Part shown: in pieces, positions 32,847 through 40,824 of the stretch
Layout: each line of letters starts with the position of its first letter
Numbering within the stretch: position 1 is the first letter of the stretch
NCBI GenBank assembly: GCA_041397645.1
Contig: JAWKWE010000004.1
Span: 2,294,001-2,358,000, forward strand
Length of the DNA stretch: 64,000 nt
Reading direction: 5' to 3'
From: Hyphomicrobiaceae bacterium
GTDB taxonomy: Bacteria; Pseudomonadota; Alphaproteobacteria; Rhizobiales; Hyphomicrobiaceae
Notes under the pieces: model-generated
The model's input: the letters and a program-made list of their open reading frames with translations, nothing else
Databases searched by the model: none
What the model was told of the DNA's origin: nothing
Translations under genes and position numbers: made by a program

Positions 32847-33167
32847 GCGGCCGCGTTCTTCGCCGCGCTGCGGCGCAACGAATATCGATGCTGACAACGA
32901 CAGGGCTTGGCGAAGGAACGTTTCCCGCCGAGCCCTTTCTCGTTCGCGCACAAAGTTGCAGACCTCTATTGACTGAGCAAAGAGGTCTTCGAAAGGTCTC
33001 TTGAAACGCGAGCAAGCGGCCTCCAAAAGCCGATCATCACGCGAGAGCCGGTGCGGTCAGAAACCTTCCAATCGCGTTGGAGGGTGCAAGTCAACTTGCC
33101 GCAACTCTCGTTCTCTCACTCGCTCAATTTTCATCTAAAGCATTGAAAGCTCATACGAACGGCAGTC
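32847..33167. other. Upstream part of the 394-bp hupS control region
   Basis: Non-coding. A possible IHF site reads TAA-AGCA-TTGAA at 33136-33148, close to the IHF consensus in reverse, about 25 bases before the -24/-12 promoter. A short palindrome CAAGTCAACTTG is at 33087-33098 with TTGCCGCAA just after. These are plausible activator-binding marks for an NtrC-type regulator such as HoxA, but the true sites are not known. Confidence 0.45.
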
Positions 33168-33183
33168 TGGCCCGGTTGTTGCT
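33168..33183 (+). promoter_or_regulatory. Sigma-54 (-24/-12) promoter of the hup structural operon
   Basis: TGGCCCGGTTGTTGCT matches the consensus TGGCACG-N4-TTGCW at all fixed positions except one (C for A), with exact GG to GC spacing. It lies 58 bases before the hupS ATG. The regulator HoxA encoded at 45797 has the AAA+ domain required to activate sigma-54, so the two fit. Confidence 0.8.
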
Positions 33184-33240
33184 CTTGAACTTCCTTGCAC
33201 GTCGTCCACGCGGCGGCACCGCAGGGGAGAAACGCCAACC

Positions 33241-34311
33241 ATGACCGAAACATTTTACGACGTCTTACGACGCCAGGGCATATCGCGACGCAGCTTCTTG
33301 AAGTTCTGCAGCTTGACCGCCGCCTCACTGGGTCTTGCGCCTGAATTCGGACCACGAATGGCGCACGCGCTGGAAAATAAGCCACGCACTCCGGTGCTTT
33401 GGCTGCACGGCCTGGAGTGCACGTGCTGCTCGGAGGCTTTCATCCGTTCGGCGCATCCGCTCGCCTCGGACGTAATCTTGTCGATGATCTCACTGGACTA
33501 CGACGACACCATCATGGCCGCGGCTGGTCACCAGGCGGAAGCCATCGTCGATGAGATCATCGAGAAATATAAAGGCAATTACATCCTCGCTTGCGAAGGC
33601 AATCCCCCGCTCAACGCCGATGGCATGTACTGCATTATCGGCGGAAAGCCTTATCTCGATCAGCTGAAGAAGGCCGCCGCCGACTGCAAGGCCATCATCT
33701 CGTGGGGATCGTGCGCATCGTGGGGCTGTGTCCAGGCAGCGCGCCCCAATCCCACCAAGGCCGTGCCGATCCACCACGTCATACATGACAAGCCGATCAT
33801 CAAGGTCCCCGGTTGCCCGCCGATCCCGGAAGTCATGACTGCGGTAATCACCTACATCGCGACATTCGAGAAACTGCCCGAGCTTGACCGTCAGGGCCGT
33901 CCAAAAATGTTCTACTCCCAGCGCATTCACGACAAATGCTACCGCCGCCCACACTTCGATGCCGGCCAGTTCATCGAAGCCTGGGACGACGACAGTGCAC
34001 GCAAGGGCTACTGCCTGTACAAGATGGGCTGCAAAGGCCCCACAACGTACAACGCCTGCTCCACCGTGCGCTGGAATGGCGGCGTCTCCTTCCCCATTCA
34101 GTCCGGCCATGGCTGCATCGGATGCTCGGAAGACGGTTTCTGGGACAACGGCTCCTTCTACAATCGCCTCACCGACATCAACCAATTCGGAATTGAAGCC
34201 AATGCCGACGACGTCGGCAAGACCGCGGCCGGCGTCGTAGGCGCGGCTGTCGCCGCCCACGCGGCCGTCAGCGCCATTAAGCGTGCGCGCAATAACGGAG
34301 GGAATGAGTAA
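33241..34311 (+). CDS. hupS: Uptake [NiFe]-hydrogenase small subunit
   Basis: 356 residues with a Tat signal whose twin Arg is at 16-17 (SRRSFLKFC). Iron-sulphur ligands include GLECTCCSEAF (Cys60, 62, 63), the region ISWGSCASWGCVQAA, VPGCPP, and the later DKCYRRPHFDAG, KGYCLYKMGCKGPTTYNACS and GHGCIGCSEDGFWD for the distal, medial and proximal clusters. A C-terminal helix (TAAGVVGAAVAAHAAVSAIKRA) anchors it to the membrane. It belongs to the group 1 membrane-bound uptake enzymes. Stop overlaps the hupL start by 1 base. Confidence 0.97.
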   Translation: MTETFYDVLRRQGISRRSFLKFCSLTAASLGLAPEFGPRMAHALENKPRTPVLWLHGLECTCCSEAFIRSAHPLASDVILSMISLDYDDTIMAAAGHQAEAIVDEIIEKYKGNYILACEGNPPLNADGMYCIIGGKPYLDQLKKAAADCKAIISWGSCASWGCVQAARPNPTKAVPIHHVIHDKPIIKVPGCPPIPEVMTAVITYIATFEKLPELDRQGRPKMFYSQRIHDKCYRRPHFDAGQFIEAWDDDSARKGYCLYKMGCKGPTTYNACSTVRWNGGVSFPIQSGHGCIGCSEDGFWDNGSFYNRLTDINQFGIEANADDVGKTAAGVVGAAVAAHAAVSAIKRARNNGGNE

Positions 34312-36104
34312 TGAACGCCCAGACACCCAACGGCTTTAGCCTCGACACCTCCGGCAAGCGCGTCGTCGTCGATCCCGTTACCCGCATCGAAGGCCACATG
34401 CGTTGCGAAGTGAATGTCGACAACGAGAACATCATCCGCAACGCGGTTTCAACCGGCACTATGTGGCGTGGTCTGGAAGTCATTCTCAAGGGTCGCGATC
34501 CGCGCGACGCCTGGGCGTTCACGCAGCGCATCTGCGGCGTATGCACAGGCACGCACGCCCTCACCTCGGTGCGCGCGGTCGAAGACGCCCTCGGCATCAA
34601 GATTCCCGAGAATGCCAACTCTATCCGCAACATCATGCAGCTTTGCCTGCAGGTGCACGACCACCTTGTGCACTTCTATCACCTGCACGCGCTCGACTGG
34701 GTCAACCCGGTCAATGCTCTGAAGGCGGACCCCAAAGCAACGTCCGAGTTACAGCAGAAGGTTTCACCCAACCACCCGAAGGCCTCGGCCGGCTACTTCC
34801 GCGACGTGCAGAACAAGCTGAAGCGGTTTGTTGAAAGCGGCCAGTTGGGCCCCTTCCGCAACGGATATTGGACAAACCCTGCCTATCTGCTCCCACCCGA
34901 AGCAGACCTTATGGCAACGACGCACTATCTGGAGGCACTCGACTTCCAGCCCACCATCATGCGCATTCGCACCATCTTCGGCGGCAAGGACCCGCATCCG
35001 AACTGGCTCGTGGGGGGTGTACCGTGCGCGATCAATGTCGACGGAGTGGGCTCTGTTGGCGCAGTCAACATGGAACGCCTCAATATGGTGCGCTCCATCA
35101 TCGAGCAAACCATCCGCTTCGTCGACGACGTCTACATTCCAGATCTTCTGGCGGTCGGCCAGTTCTACAAGGGCTGGCTCTATGGCGGCGGCCTGTCCGG
35201 CAAGTGCGTCCTCGCTTACGGAGATATTCCCGAGAACGCCAACGACTATTCCCCGACAAACCTTTTGATGCCGTCAGGCGCAATCATCGACGGCAATCTG
35301 AAAGAGGTTCATCCGGTCGATCTACGCGACCCGACACAGATCCAGGAATTCGTACCTCACTCCTGGTACAAATATGCCGACGAGAAGAAAGGCTTACATC
35401 CCTGGGACGGCGTTACCGAGCCAAACTACCAGCTTGGCCCTAACGCCAAGGGAACCAAGACCAACATCGAGCAGATCGACGAAGACGCCAAATACTCGTG
35501 GATCAAGGCGCCGCGTTGGAATGGGCATGCAATGGAGGTCGGGCCGCTGGCTCGCTACGTCGTGGGCTATGCGCAGGGCAACAAGGACATCACCGAACAG
35601 ATCAACCTGGTGCTGAAGACGCTCGATGTACCGGTGGATGCGCTGTTCTCGACTTTGGGCCGTACAGCCGCGAGAGCTTTGGAGTGCCAGTGGTCGGCAT
35701 ACAAGATGCGCTACTTCCTCGACAAGCTGGTCGCCAACATCAAGGCTGGCGACAGTTCGACGGCCAACGTCGAATATTGGGAACCTTCTACCTGGCCCAA
35801 GGAAGCCAAGGGAGTGGGCTTCACCGAAGCTCCGCGCGGGGCTCTGGCACACTGGATCCGCATCAAGGACACCAAGATCGATAACTACCAGTGCGTCGTG
35901 CCGACGACATGGAACGGCTCCCCACGCGACAACGAAGGCAACATCGGCGCCTTCGAAGCCTCCCTCATGAACACCAAGATGGAACGGCCCGAAGAGCCGG
36001 TCGAAATTCTGCGCACCTTGCACAGCTTCGATCCCTGCCTTGCCTGCTCTACGCACGTTATGAGCGAGGACGGGCAGGAACTCACGCAAATCAAAGTGCG
36101 CTGA
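34311..36104 (+). CDS. hupL: Uptake [NiFe]-hydrogenase large subunit
   Basis: 597 residues. The nickel-iron site is built by RICGVC (Cys75, Cys78) and DPCLAC (Cys576, Cys579). A C-terminal peptide of about 15 residues follows the conserved His (THVMSEDGQELTQIKVR) and is removed by the protease HupD after metal insertion. It is exported with HupS by the Tat route and oxidises hydrogen on the periplasmic side. Confidence 0.98.
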   Translation: MNAQTPNGFSLDTSGKRVVVDPVTRIEGHMRCEVNVDNENIIRNAVSTGTMWRGLEVILKGRDPRDAWAFTQRICGVCTGTHALTSVRAVEDALGIKIPENANSIRNIMQLCLQVHDHLVHFYHLHALDWVNPVNALKADPKATSELQQKVSPNHPKASAGYFRDVQNKLKRFVESGQLGPFRNGYWTNPAYLLPPEADLMATTHYLEALDFQPTIMRIRTIFGGKDPHPNWLVGGVPCAINVDGVGSVGAVNMERLNMVRSIIEQTIRFVDDVYIPDLLAVGQFYKGWLYGGGLSGKCVLAYGDIPENANDYSPTNLLMPSGAIIDGNLKEVHPVDLRDPTQIQEFVPHSWYKYADEKKGLHPWDGVTEPNYQLGPNAKGTKTNIEQIDEDAKYSWIKAPRWNGHAMEVGPLARYVVGYAQGNKDITEQINLVLKTLDVPVDALFSTLGRTAARALECQWSAYKMRYFLDKLVANIKAGDSSTANVEYWEPSTWPKEAKGVGFTEAPRGALAHWIRIKDTKIDNYQCVVPTTWNGSPRDNEGNIGAFEASLMNTKMERPEEPVEILRTLHSFDPCLACSTHVMSEDGQELTQIKVR

Positions 36105-36121
36105 GCACTGGGAGAAAACAC

Positions 36122-36709
36122 ATGAGACTACTTGCAAAAATAGCATATGCGGGCCTCGCCTTTGCGGCGCTCGGCACGGTCCCAGCGCTCGCGCACACCG
36201 GTGTCCCCGGGCATATTCACACAGGCTTGACGGCGGGCTTTCTGCATCCTCTGACTGGTATCGACCACATGCTCGCGATGCTGGCGGTTGGCTTCTGGTC
36301 GGCGCTTGCATTCAAAAAGTCGACACACGTGGCCGCCGCTCCGATTGCCTTCGTGCTTGCCATGCTGGCAGGTGCAGTCCTCAGTTTCTTCGGCTCGGGC
36401 TTCCCGTTCGCTGAAACAGGCATTGCCCTGTCCGTCGCCGCACTCGGCCTCCTCATCCTGGCGAAAGTCGAGCTGTCCGTCGCAACGGGCTGCTGTCTGA
36501 TCGGCTTGTTCGCGCTGTGCCACGGCTACGCGCACGGGGCCGAAGCATCTGGAGCGGTCGGGGCTTACATGGCCGGGTTTGCGATCACGACGGCGATGCT
36601 TCATGTAGCCGGCATCGGCATAGGCCGTGCATTGATGCAGGTGCGTTTGGCCGCTCCTGCAATCGGCGCCGGACTTACAGTTGCCGGCGCCTATCTGCTC
36701 GCCTCGTGA
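36122..36709 (+). CDS. hupE: HupE/UreJ-family nickel or accessory membrane protein
   Basis: 195 residues from ATG at 36122 (17 bases after hupL). A signal segment (LLAKIAYAGLAFAALGTVPALA) precedes HTGVPGHIHTGLTAGFLHPLTGIDHMLAM, with the HPxxGxDH motif of the family, then five or six helices. HupE proteins are thought to move nickel across the membrane for the hydrogenase. In rhizobial loci hupE usually follows hupD; here it sits between hupL and hupC. Confidence 0.93.
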   Translation: MRLLAKIAYAGLAFAALGTVPALAHTGVPGHIHTGLTAGFLHPLTGIDHMLAMLAVGFWSALAFKKSTHVAAAPIAFVLAMLAGAVLSFFGSGFPFAETGIALSVAALGLLILAKVELSVATGCCLIGLFALCHGYAHGAEASGAVGAYMAGFAITTAMLHVAGIGIGRALMQVRLAAPAIGAGLTVAGAYLLAS

Positions 36710-36719
36710 GGAGGGTCCC

Positions 36720-37436
36720 ATGTCGAAAGCAGCGAAGTCTTCCGGACAAATCGAGGAAGCCGTTTATGTCTACGAAGGGCCTCTACGGCTCTGGCATTGG
36801 ATCAATGCACTGGCCATTCTAACACTTGCACTGACCGGATATTTCATCGGCTCGCCATTGCCGACCATGCCGGGCGAAGCAAGCGCGCATTTCCTTATGG
36901 GCTACATACGCTTTGCCCATTTCGCAGCCGGGTACATACTCATTGTGGGTTTCTTGCTGCGGATTTACTGGTCGTTCGCTGGAAACGAACATGCCAGGCA
37001 AATCTTTACCCCGCCAATCTTCAATAAGGAATGGTGGGGCGAGGTCTGGCATGAGATCAAGTGGTACCTGTTCGCGACCTCGGAGCCGAAGAAGTACATC
37101 GGTCATAATCCGCTTGCGACCCTCGCCATGCACGTCCTGTTCGTGTGGGGCGTCATATTCATGATGATCACGGGCCTTGCTCTCTACGGAGAAGGAGCGG
37201 GCATGGATTCCTGGCAGTATACGATGTTCACCAGTTGGGTGATGCCGTTGTTCGGCAACAGCCAGTGGGTGCACACCTACCATCACTTAGGGATGTGGGT
37301 GATCCTGATCTTCGTAATGGTCCATGTCTATGCGGCCGTGCGCGAAGACATCATGTCCCGACAAAGCATCCTCTCGACCATGATTTCCGGATGGCGCACC
37401 TTCAAGGACAAGCGTCCGGCCGACGACGACCACTAA
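36720..37436 (+). CDS. hupC: Hydrogenase b-type cytochrome subunit
   Basis: 238 residues from ATG at 36720 (10 bases after hupE, with GAGGAGGG upstream). Four membrane helices contain His ligands for two b haems: LRLWHWINALAILTLALTGYF, FAHFAAGYILIVGFLLRIYW, MHVLFVWGVIFMMITGLALYG and WVHTYHHLGMWVILIFVMVHVYAA. It anchors HupSL and passes electrons to quinone. A terminator follows at 37483. Confidence 0.96.
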   Translation: MSKAAKSSGQIEEAVYVYEGPLRLWHWINALAILTLALTGYFIGSPLPTMPGEASAHFLMGYIRFAHFAAGYILIVGFLLRIYWSFAGNEHARQIFTPPIFNKEWWGEVWHEIKWYLFATSEPKKYIGHNPLATLAMHVLFVWGVIFMMITGLALYGEGAGMDSWQYTMFTSWVMPLFGNSQWVHTYHHLGMWVILIFVMVHVYAAVREDIMSRQSILSTMISGWRTFKDKRPADDDH

Positions 37437-37693
37437 AGCCGATCAGCACTGCTCCACTGCGATCCCAAGACTGAGAACCTATCTCCGTCCTCCACCGAGG
37501 GCGGAGTTTTTGCATGTGCGAAGGAGACTAACCATCGCTGGCCGCCACTATTCCAGCTTCCGACATCGGCCCGATGCATATGGCAAGTTAGTTTCCAATA
37601 ATGCCGCGTAGGTGGTAACTTTCCTTTCAATCCGATACGACAAGCCGTCCCACATGCGACATAACCCACTGAAAACAATGATAGGCGACAAGT
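37437..37693. other. 314-bp gap between hupC and hupD
   Basis: Contains the terminator at 37483-37511 and, further on, the -24/-12 promoter at 37694. A weaker -24/-12 look-alike (TGGCAAG-TTAG-TTTC) is seen near 37578 but lacks the GC. No gene is apparent. Confidence 0.7.
37483..37511 (+). terminator. Intrinsic terminator after hupC
   Basis: Arms CTCCGTCCTC and GAGGGCGGAG around CACC (one mismatch) followed at once by TTTTT. It ends the hupSLEC transcript before the hupD promoter. Confidence 0.85.
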
Positions 37694-37709
37694 TGGCCTG
37701 CTAGTTGCT
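37694..37709 (+). promoter_or_regulatory. Second sigma-54 promoter, upstream of hupD
   Basis: TGGCCTGCTAGTTGCT matches TGGC, G and TTGCW of the -24/-12 consensus with exact spacing, 42 bases before the hupD ATG. It lies after an intrinsic terminator, so the accessory operon likely has its own HoxA-dependent start. Confidence 0.78.
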
Positions 37710-37750
37710 TAGCACTGGTTAACGCAACACTCCATCCAGAAGGGTGTGCA

Positions 37751-38398
37751 ATGGAGCAAGAACGCAACGTCTTGATCCTGGGGATCGGGAACCTGCTGTG
37801 GGCCGATGAAGGGTTTGGCGTGCGCGCGGCTGAAGCGCTCAATCGCACTCATACCTTTGCATCCAACGTGACCGTGATGGATGGGGGTACGCAGGGCCTC
37901 TATCTGATTGAGCACGTGCGCAAGGCTGACATCCTGGTGGTGTTCGACGCCGTCGACTATGGGCTTGCACCCGGCACTCTGAAGCTCGTTGAGGATGGCG
38001 AGGTTCCCAAGTTCCTGGGCGCCAAGAAGATGAGTCTGCATCAGACCGGCTTCCAGGATGTCCTCGCATCTGCCGATATGTTTGGGGATCTGCCGGAGCA
38101 TCTGTTTCTTATCGGAGTACAGCCCGAGGAACTCGAAGATTACGGCGGCTCGCTACGCGCATCAGTCAAGGCGCAGATTGCACCCGCGATCTCTCACGCG
38201 ATCGATTATCTCGCCCGCTTTGGCATCAACGCGCAGGAGCGTTCCGAACCGCTTTCGGAAAGCGTGACTCTCTCATCGCCAGAAGTTGCCCTCGACGCCT
38301 ATGAACGCGACCGACCTGCCGAACACGAAGCCTACCGACACGGAGACGCTCGTGTCGTCTTCTCCCCATCAGCAGACCCGGACCGGGAGAGAAGCTGA
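37751..38398 (+). CDS. hupD: Hydrogenase maturation protease
   Basis: 215 residues. The nickel-contacting residues of the family are visible: Glu in GNLLWADEGFGVRAAE, Asp in VFDAVDYG and His in KMSLHQTGFQDVL. It cuts the C-terminal tail of HupL after nickel insertion. The C-terminal 25-30 residues (SPEVALDAYERDRPAEHEAY and on) are longer than in most relatives. The stop meets the hupF ATG directly. Confidence 0.96.
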   Translation: MEQERNVLILGIGNLLWADEGFGVRAAEALNRTHTFASNVTVMDGGTQGLYLIEHVRKADILVVFDAVDYGLAPGTLKLVEDGEVPKFLGAKKMSLHQTGFQDVLASADMFGDLPEHLFLIGVQPEELEDYGGSLRASVKAQIAPAISHAIDYLARFGINAQERSEPLSESVTLSSPEVALDAYERDRPAEHEAYRHGDARVVFSPSADPDRERS

Positions 38399-38716
38399 AT
38401 GTGCATCGGTCTTCCCATGCAGGTTATCGAAGCTAGAGAAGGCTTCGCTGTCTGTCGCGGACAGGGCGAGACCCGCCACATCGATATGAAGCTTGTTGGA
38501 GATCAACCGGAGGGCACCTGGGTGCTGGTCTTTATCGATGCCGCCCGCGAGGTCGTCACAGCCGACCACGCCTCAGCTGTGAGTAAGGCCTTAAGAGCAC
38601 TCGATCTTGCCATGTCGGGACTTCCTTCGAGCCAGGATATTGACGCGCTGTTCCCCGATCTTGCCGACCGCGAACCGCAACTGCCAGAACACCTGAAACC
38701 CACAACAATTCGATGA
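38399..38716 (+). CDS. hupF: HypC-family hydrogenase chaperone HupF
   Basis: 105 residues starting MCIGLPMQVIEAREGFAVCRGQGE, with the N-terminal Cys2 needed to bind the iron centre or the large subunit. It is longer than HypC (80 residues, at 43297) because of an acidic C-terminal extension. HupF is thought to protect HupL during assembly when oxygen is present. It follows hupD without a gap. Confidence 0.94.
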   Translation: MCIGLPMQVIEAREGFAVCRGQGETRHIDMKLVGDQPEGTWVLVFIDAAREVVTADHASAVSKALRALDLAMSGLPSSQDIDALFPDLADREPQLPEHLKPTTIR

Positions 38717-38734
38717 CGCGAAAGGGATAAGACC

Positions 38735-39193
38735 ATGACCACTCCGCTGATCGAGGCCCTCATCACACGTCACGGCTTCGCATGTGTGGATGAAACGACG
38801 GTCGATACCTTCCTTGCCGCACACGAGACCGCGCTTCTCTTCTTTCCCGGCGATGCGGAGCGCCTCGTCGAGAGCAACGACGTTGCTGTTATTCTGCCGG
38901 AGATCATGAAGGCTTACGGCACGCGCATCGCACCGGCTCTCGTTGCTAGTGCGTCGGAACGAACTTTGCAGAAGCGGTATCTGTTCAATGCCTTCCCGAC
39001 GATCGTCTTTCTGCGCCAAGGCGGCTATCTCGGCCATCTGTCCCGCGTCCTCGATTGGCAGGACTACCTGTCGGAGATTCCCGCCATCCTGGCGCGCGAT
39101 GTCACCATCCCAAAATTTGAACTTCCCGAAGGCTGCTACAGCAACGGCCTAAAACGGGACGCTGATAACGCGCAACAAGGAGACTTCCAATGA
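38735..39193 (+). CDS. hupG: HyaE-like thioredoxin-fold hydrogenase accessory protein
   Basis: 152 residues. The pattern TALLFFPGDAERL ... VAVILPEIMKAYGTRIAPALVAS ... RYLFNAFPTIVFLRQGGYLGHLSRVLDWQDYL is the thioredoxin-like HyaE/HupG fold without a catalytic CxxC. These proteins are chaperones of the Tat-exported small subunit. Its stop overlaps the hupH start by 4 bases. Confidence 0.9.
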   Translation: MTTPLIEALITRHGFACVDETTVDTFLAAHETALLFFPGDAERLVESNDVAVILPEIMKAYGTRIAPALVASASERTLQKRYLFNAFPTIVFLRQGGYLGHLSRVLDWQDYLSEIPAILARDVTIPKFELPEGCYSNGLKRDADNAQQGDFQ

Positions 39194-40038
39194 CCGGCAT
39201 GTCACCTCTAGTTGGCCCCGGATCCCAGCCGTCGGAAGACGATGGCACCGAACTGCAATACATGGAAATGCCCAAGGCGATGCGCACCTATTCGGCGCCG
39301 TCATTGCCTGAACCCGAAGAGATAGAAGATATCTCGAAAGCGCTCGCGCTGCTGCAATCGGTTGCGGATGCCGCGCAGTCGGCGAGTACCGATCCCAGCA
39401 AGACCCAGCATATCGACATTACTGATCTAGATGCACAGAACCGTGCCTTCATCGATCAAGCGCTTGGGGAAGGCGAAGTTTCTGTTGTCGCCGGTACAGC
39501 CCTGCAAGTTCAGGAATCGGTGTTGGCCGGTATTTGGCGCATTCAAGAGACCGATTCGGAAGGCCATCAGGTGCGCGATGTCATCGAGGTCGGCGCGTTT
39601 CCGTCCACCGTGCTCGATACGGCCCGCAGCTCAACACTTGGCAGCCTGCGAAGTCACCACGGACCACTGCGCCAGGGCGTCCTCAACGCTCCCGCGCTCG
39701 TCACCGAGCTTGACGACAAGATCGCGAATTTCGTGCCCGGCGCCCCAGCTCACGTCATCAATCTGACGCTGTTGCCTCAGACGGATGAAGATCTGAGCTT
39801 TCTCGAAGAGCGCCTGGGTCCGGGTTTGGTGACGATCCTGTCTCGCGGCTACGGCAATTGCCGCATCACATCCACCTCTACAGCCAACGTCTGGTGGGTG
39901 CGCTACTTCAACTCCCGCGACGCGATCGTCTTGAATACTATCGAGGTCGTCGCGGTTCCCGATGTTGCATGCGCCGCCCCTGAAGATCTCAAAGACAGCG
40001 CGGATCGACTGCGGACAATTCTGGAGATCTACCAGTGA
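39190..40038 (+). CDS. hupH: Hydrogenase accessory protein HupH (HyaF-like)
   Basis: 282 residues. HyaF/HupH features include HIDITDLDAQNRAFIDQALGEGEVSVVAG, ETDSEGHQVRDVIEVGAFPS, LGPGLVTILSRGYGNCRI and WWVRYFNSRDAIVLNTIEVVAVPDVACAAPEDLKDSADRL. It acts in maturation of the small subunit, but its chemistry is not known. It overlaps hupG and hupI by 4 bases each. Confidence 0.94.
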   Translation: MTGMSPLVGPGSQPSEDDGTELQYMEMPKAMRTYSAPSLPEPEEIEDISKALALLQSVADAAQSASTDPSKTQHIDITDLDAQNRAFIDQALGEGEVSVVAGTALQVQESVLAGIWRIQETDSEGHQVRDVIEVGAFPSTVLDTARSSTLGSLRSHHGPLRQGVLNAPALVTELDDKIANFVPGAPAHVINLTLLPQTDEDLSFLEERLGPGLVTILSRGYGNCRITSTSTANVWWVRYFNSRDAIVLNTIEVVAVPDVACAAPEDLKDSADRLRTILEIYQ

Positions 40039-40268
40039 ACAACAGCTTCTTCGCAGGCTCTTACGGTGGCGACGATAGCCGGCTTTCTGACCGCACCAAA
40101 CTTGAGTGCAAGATTTGCTGGCACGTCTACGATCCTGCTGAAGGCGACGACTACTGGCAGATACCAAAAGGCACGCCGTTCTCCCAGCTTCCCGAACATT
40201 GGACGTGTCCAAACTGCGATGGCGACAAAGCCGGATTCATGGTGCTGGAAGATGACGCACAATCGTAA
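40035..40268 (+). CDS. hupI: Rubredoxin HupI
   Basis: 77 residues with two CxxC iron ligands: LECKICWHVYDPAEGDDYWQIPKGTPFSQLPEHWTCPNCDGD. Between them the typical rubredoxin W/P pattern is kept. HupI is believed to act as an electron carrier in small-subunit cluster assembly. The hupJ start lies within its last codons. Confidence 0.95.
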   Translation: MNNSFFAGSYGGDDSRLSDRTKLECKICWHVYDPAEGDDYWQIPKGTPFSQLPEHWTCPNCDGDKAGFMVLEDDAQS

Positions 40269-40824
40269 TCTCGAAGACATCGCCGCTAGGCTCGAAGCCG
40301 CGTTTACAAAGGTCTGGCGCGAGCGGATGGACGGCGTGCCCATCCTCAATCCAAGGCTTACCGTAGAAGCTGTCGGGTTGCGCGAATGGAACGGTCACTG
40401 GCTATGTGCGCTAATCACGCCTTGGTTCATAAACCTAATCCTGTTGCCGCAGCGCAATCCGCCGAATTGGGCGGCCCTCCCGATCGGTGAGAAGATGCTA
40501 CATCGGTTCCCGGCGGGACGTTTCGAGTTCATTGCAGGCGAAGAGGGCGACGTCGGCCGCTATCTCATGTGCTCTCTGTTTTCGCCGGTTCTTGAATTTG
40601 AAAATCACGAAGCGGCCCGCATCGCAGCATCGGCTTCGCTCGACGCCTTGTTCGACGCAGCGCTCGATCCAGATCATGACGACAAGCAGAAAGTTGATAG
40701 CGGTACTCAGGAAGGAGCCACGCCTGTTCCTCCAGCCGATAGTGCTGAAGCCAAGCCAACCCAGTTGTCACGACGCGGCTTCCTTTCCGGCCGGGCTAAC
40801 CCTCCGGAAGGAAACGCGACATGA
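40252..40824 (+). CDS. hupJ: Hydrogenase assembly chaperone HupJ (HybE family)
   Basis: 190 residues from ATG at 40252; the longer open frame back to 40066 overlaps hupI and is rejected. Core pattern is RLEAAFTKVWRERMDGVPILNPRLTVEAVGLREWNGHWLCALITPWFINLILLP and FPAGRFEFIAGEEGDVGRYLMCSLFSPVLEF. HybE/HupJ chaperones assist Tat-dependent export of the small subunit. The C-terminus carries LSRRGFLSGR (about residues 173-182), which looks like a Tat twin-arginine motif at the wrong end. It overlaps hupK by 4 bases. Confidence 0.92.
   Translation: MTHNRNLEDIAARLEAAFTKVWRERMDGVPILNPRLTVEAVGLREWNGHWLCALITPWFINLILLPQRNPPNWAALPIGEKMLHRFPAGRFEFIAGEEGDVGRYLMCSLFSPVLEFENHEAARIAASASLDALFDAALDPDHDDKQKVDSGTQEGATPVPPADSAEAKPTQLSRRGFLSGRANPPEGNAT

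Noticed and set aside
37570..37595. Additional -24/-12 promoter between hupC and hupD
   Set aside because: It has TGGCAAG but lacks the GC at -12 (TTTC), whereas the element at 37694 matches both.
40066..40251. Longer N-terminus for HupJ
   Set aside because: It would lie almost wholly over the hupI rubredoxin gene in another frame; ATG at 40252 matches the family start.
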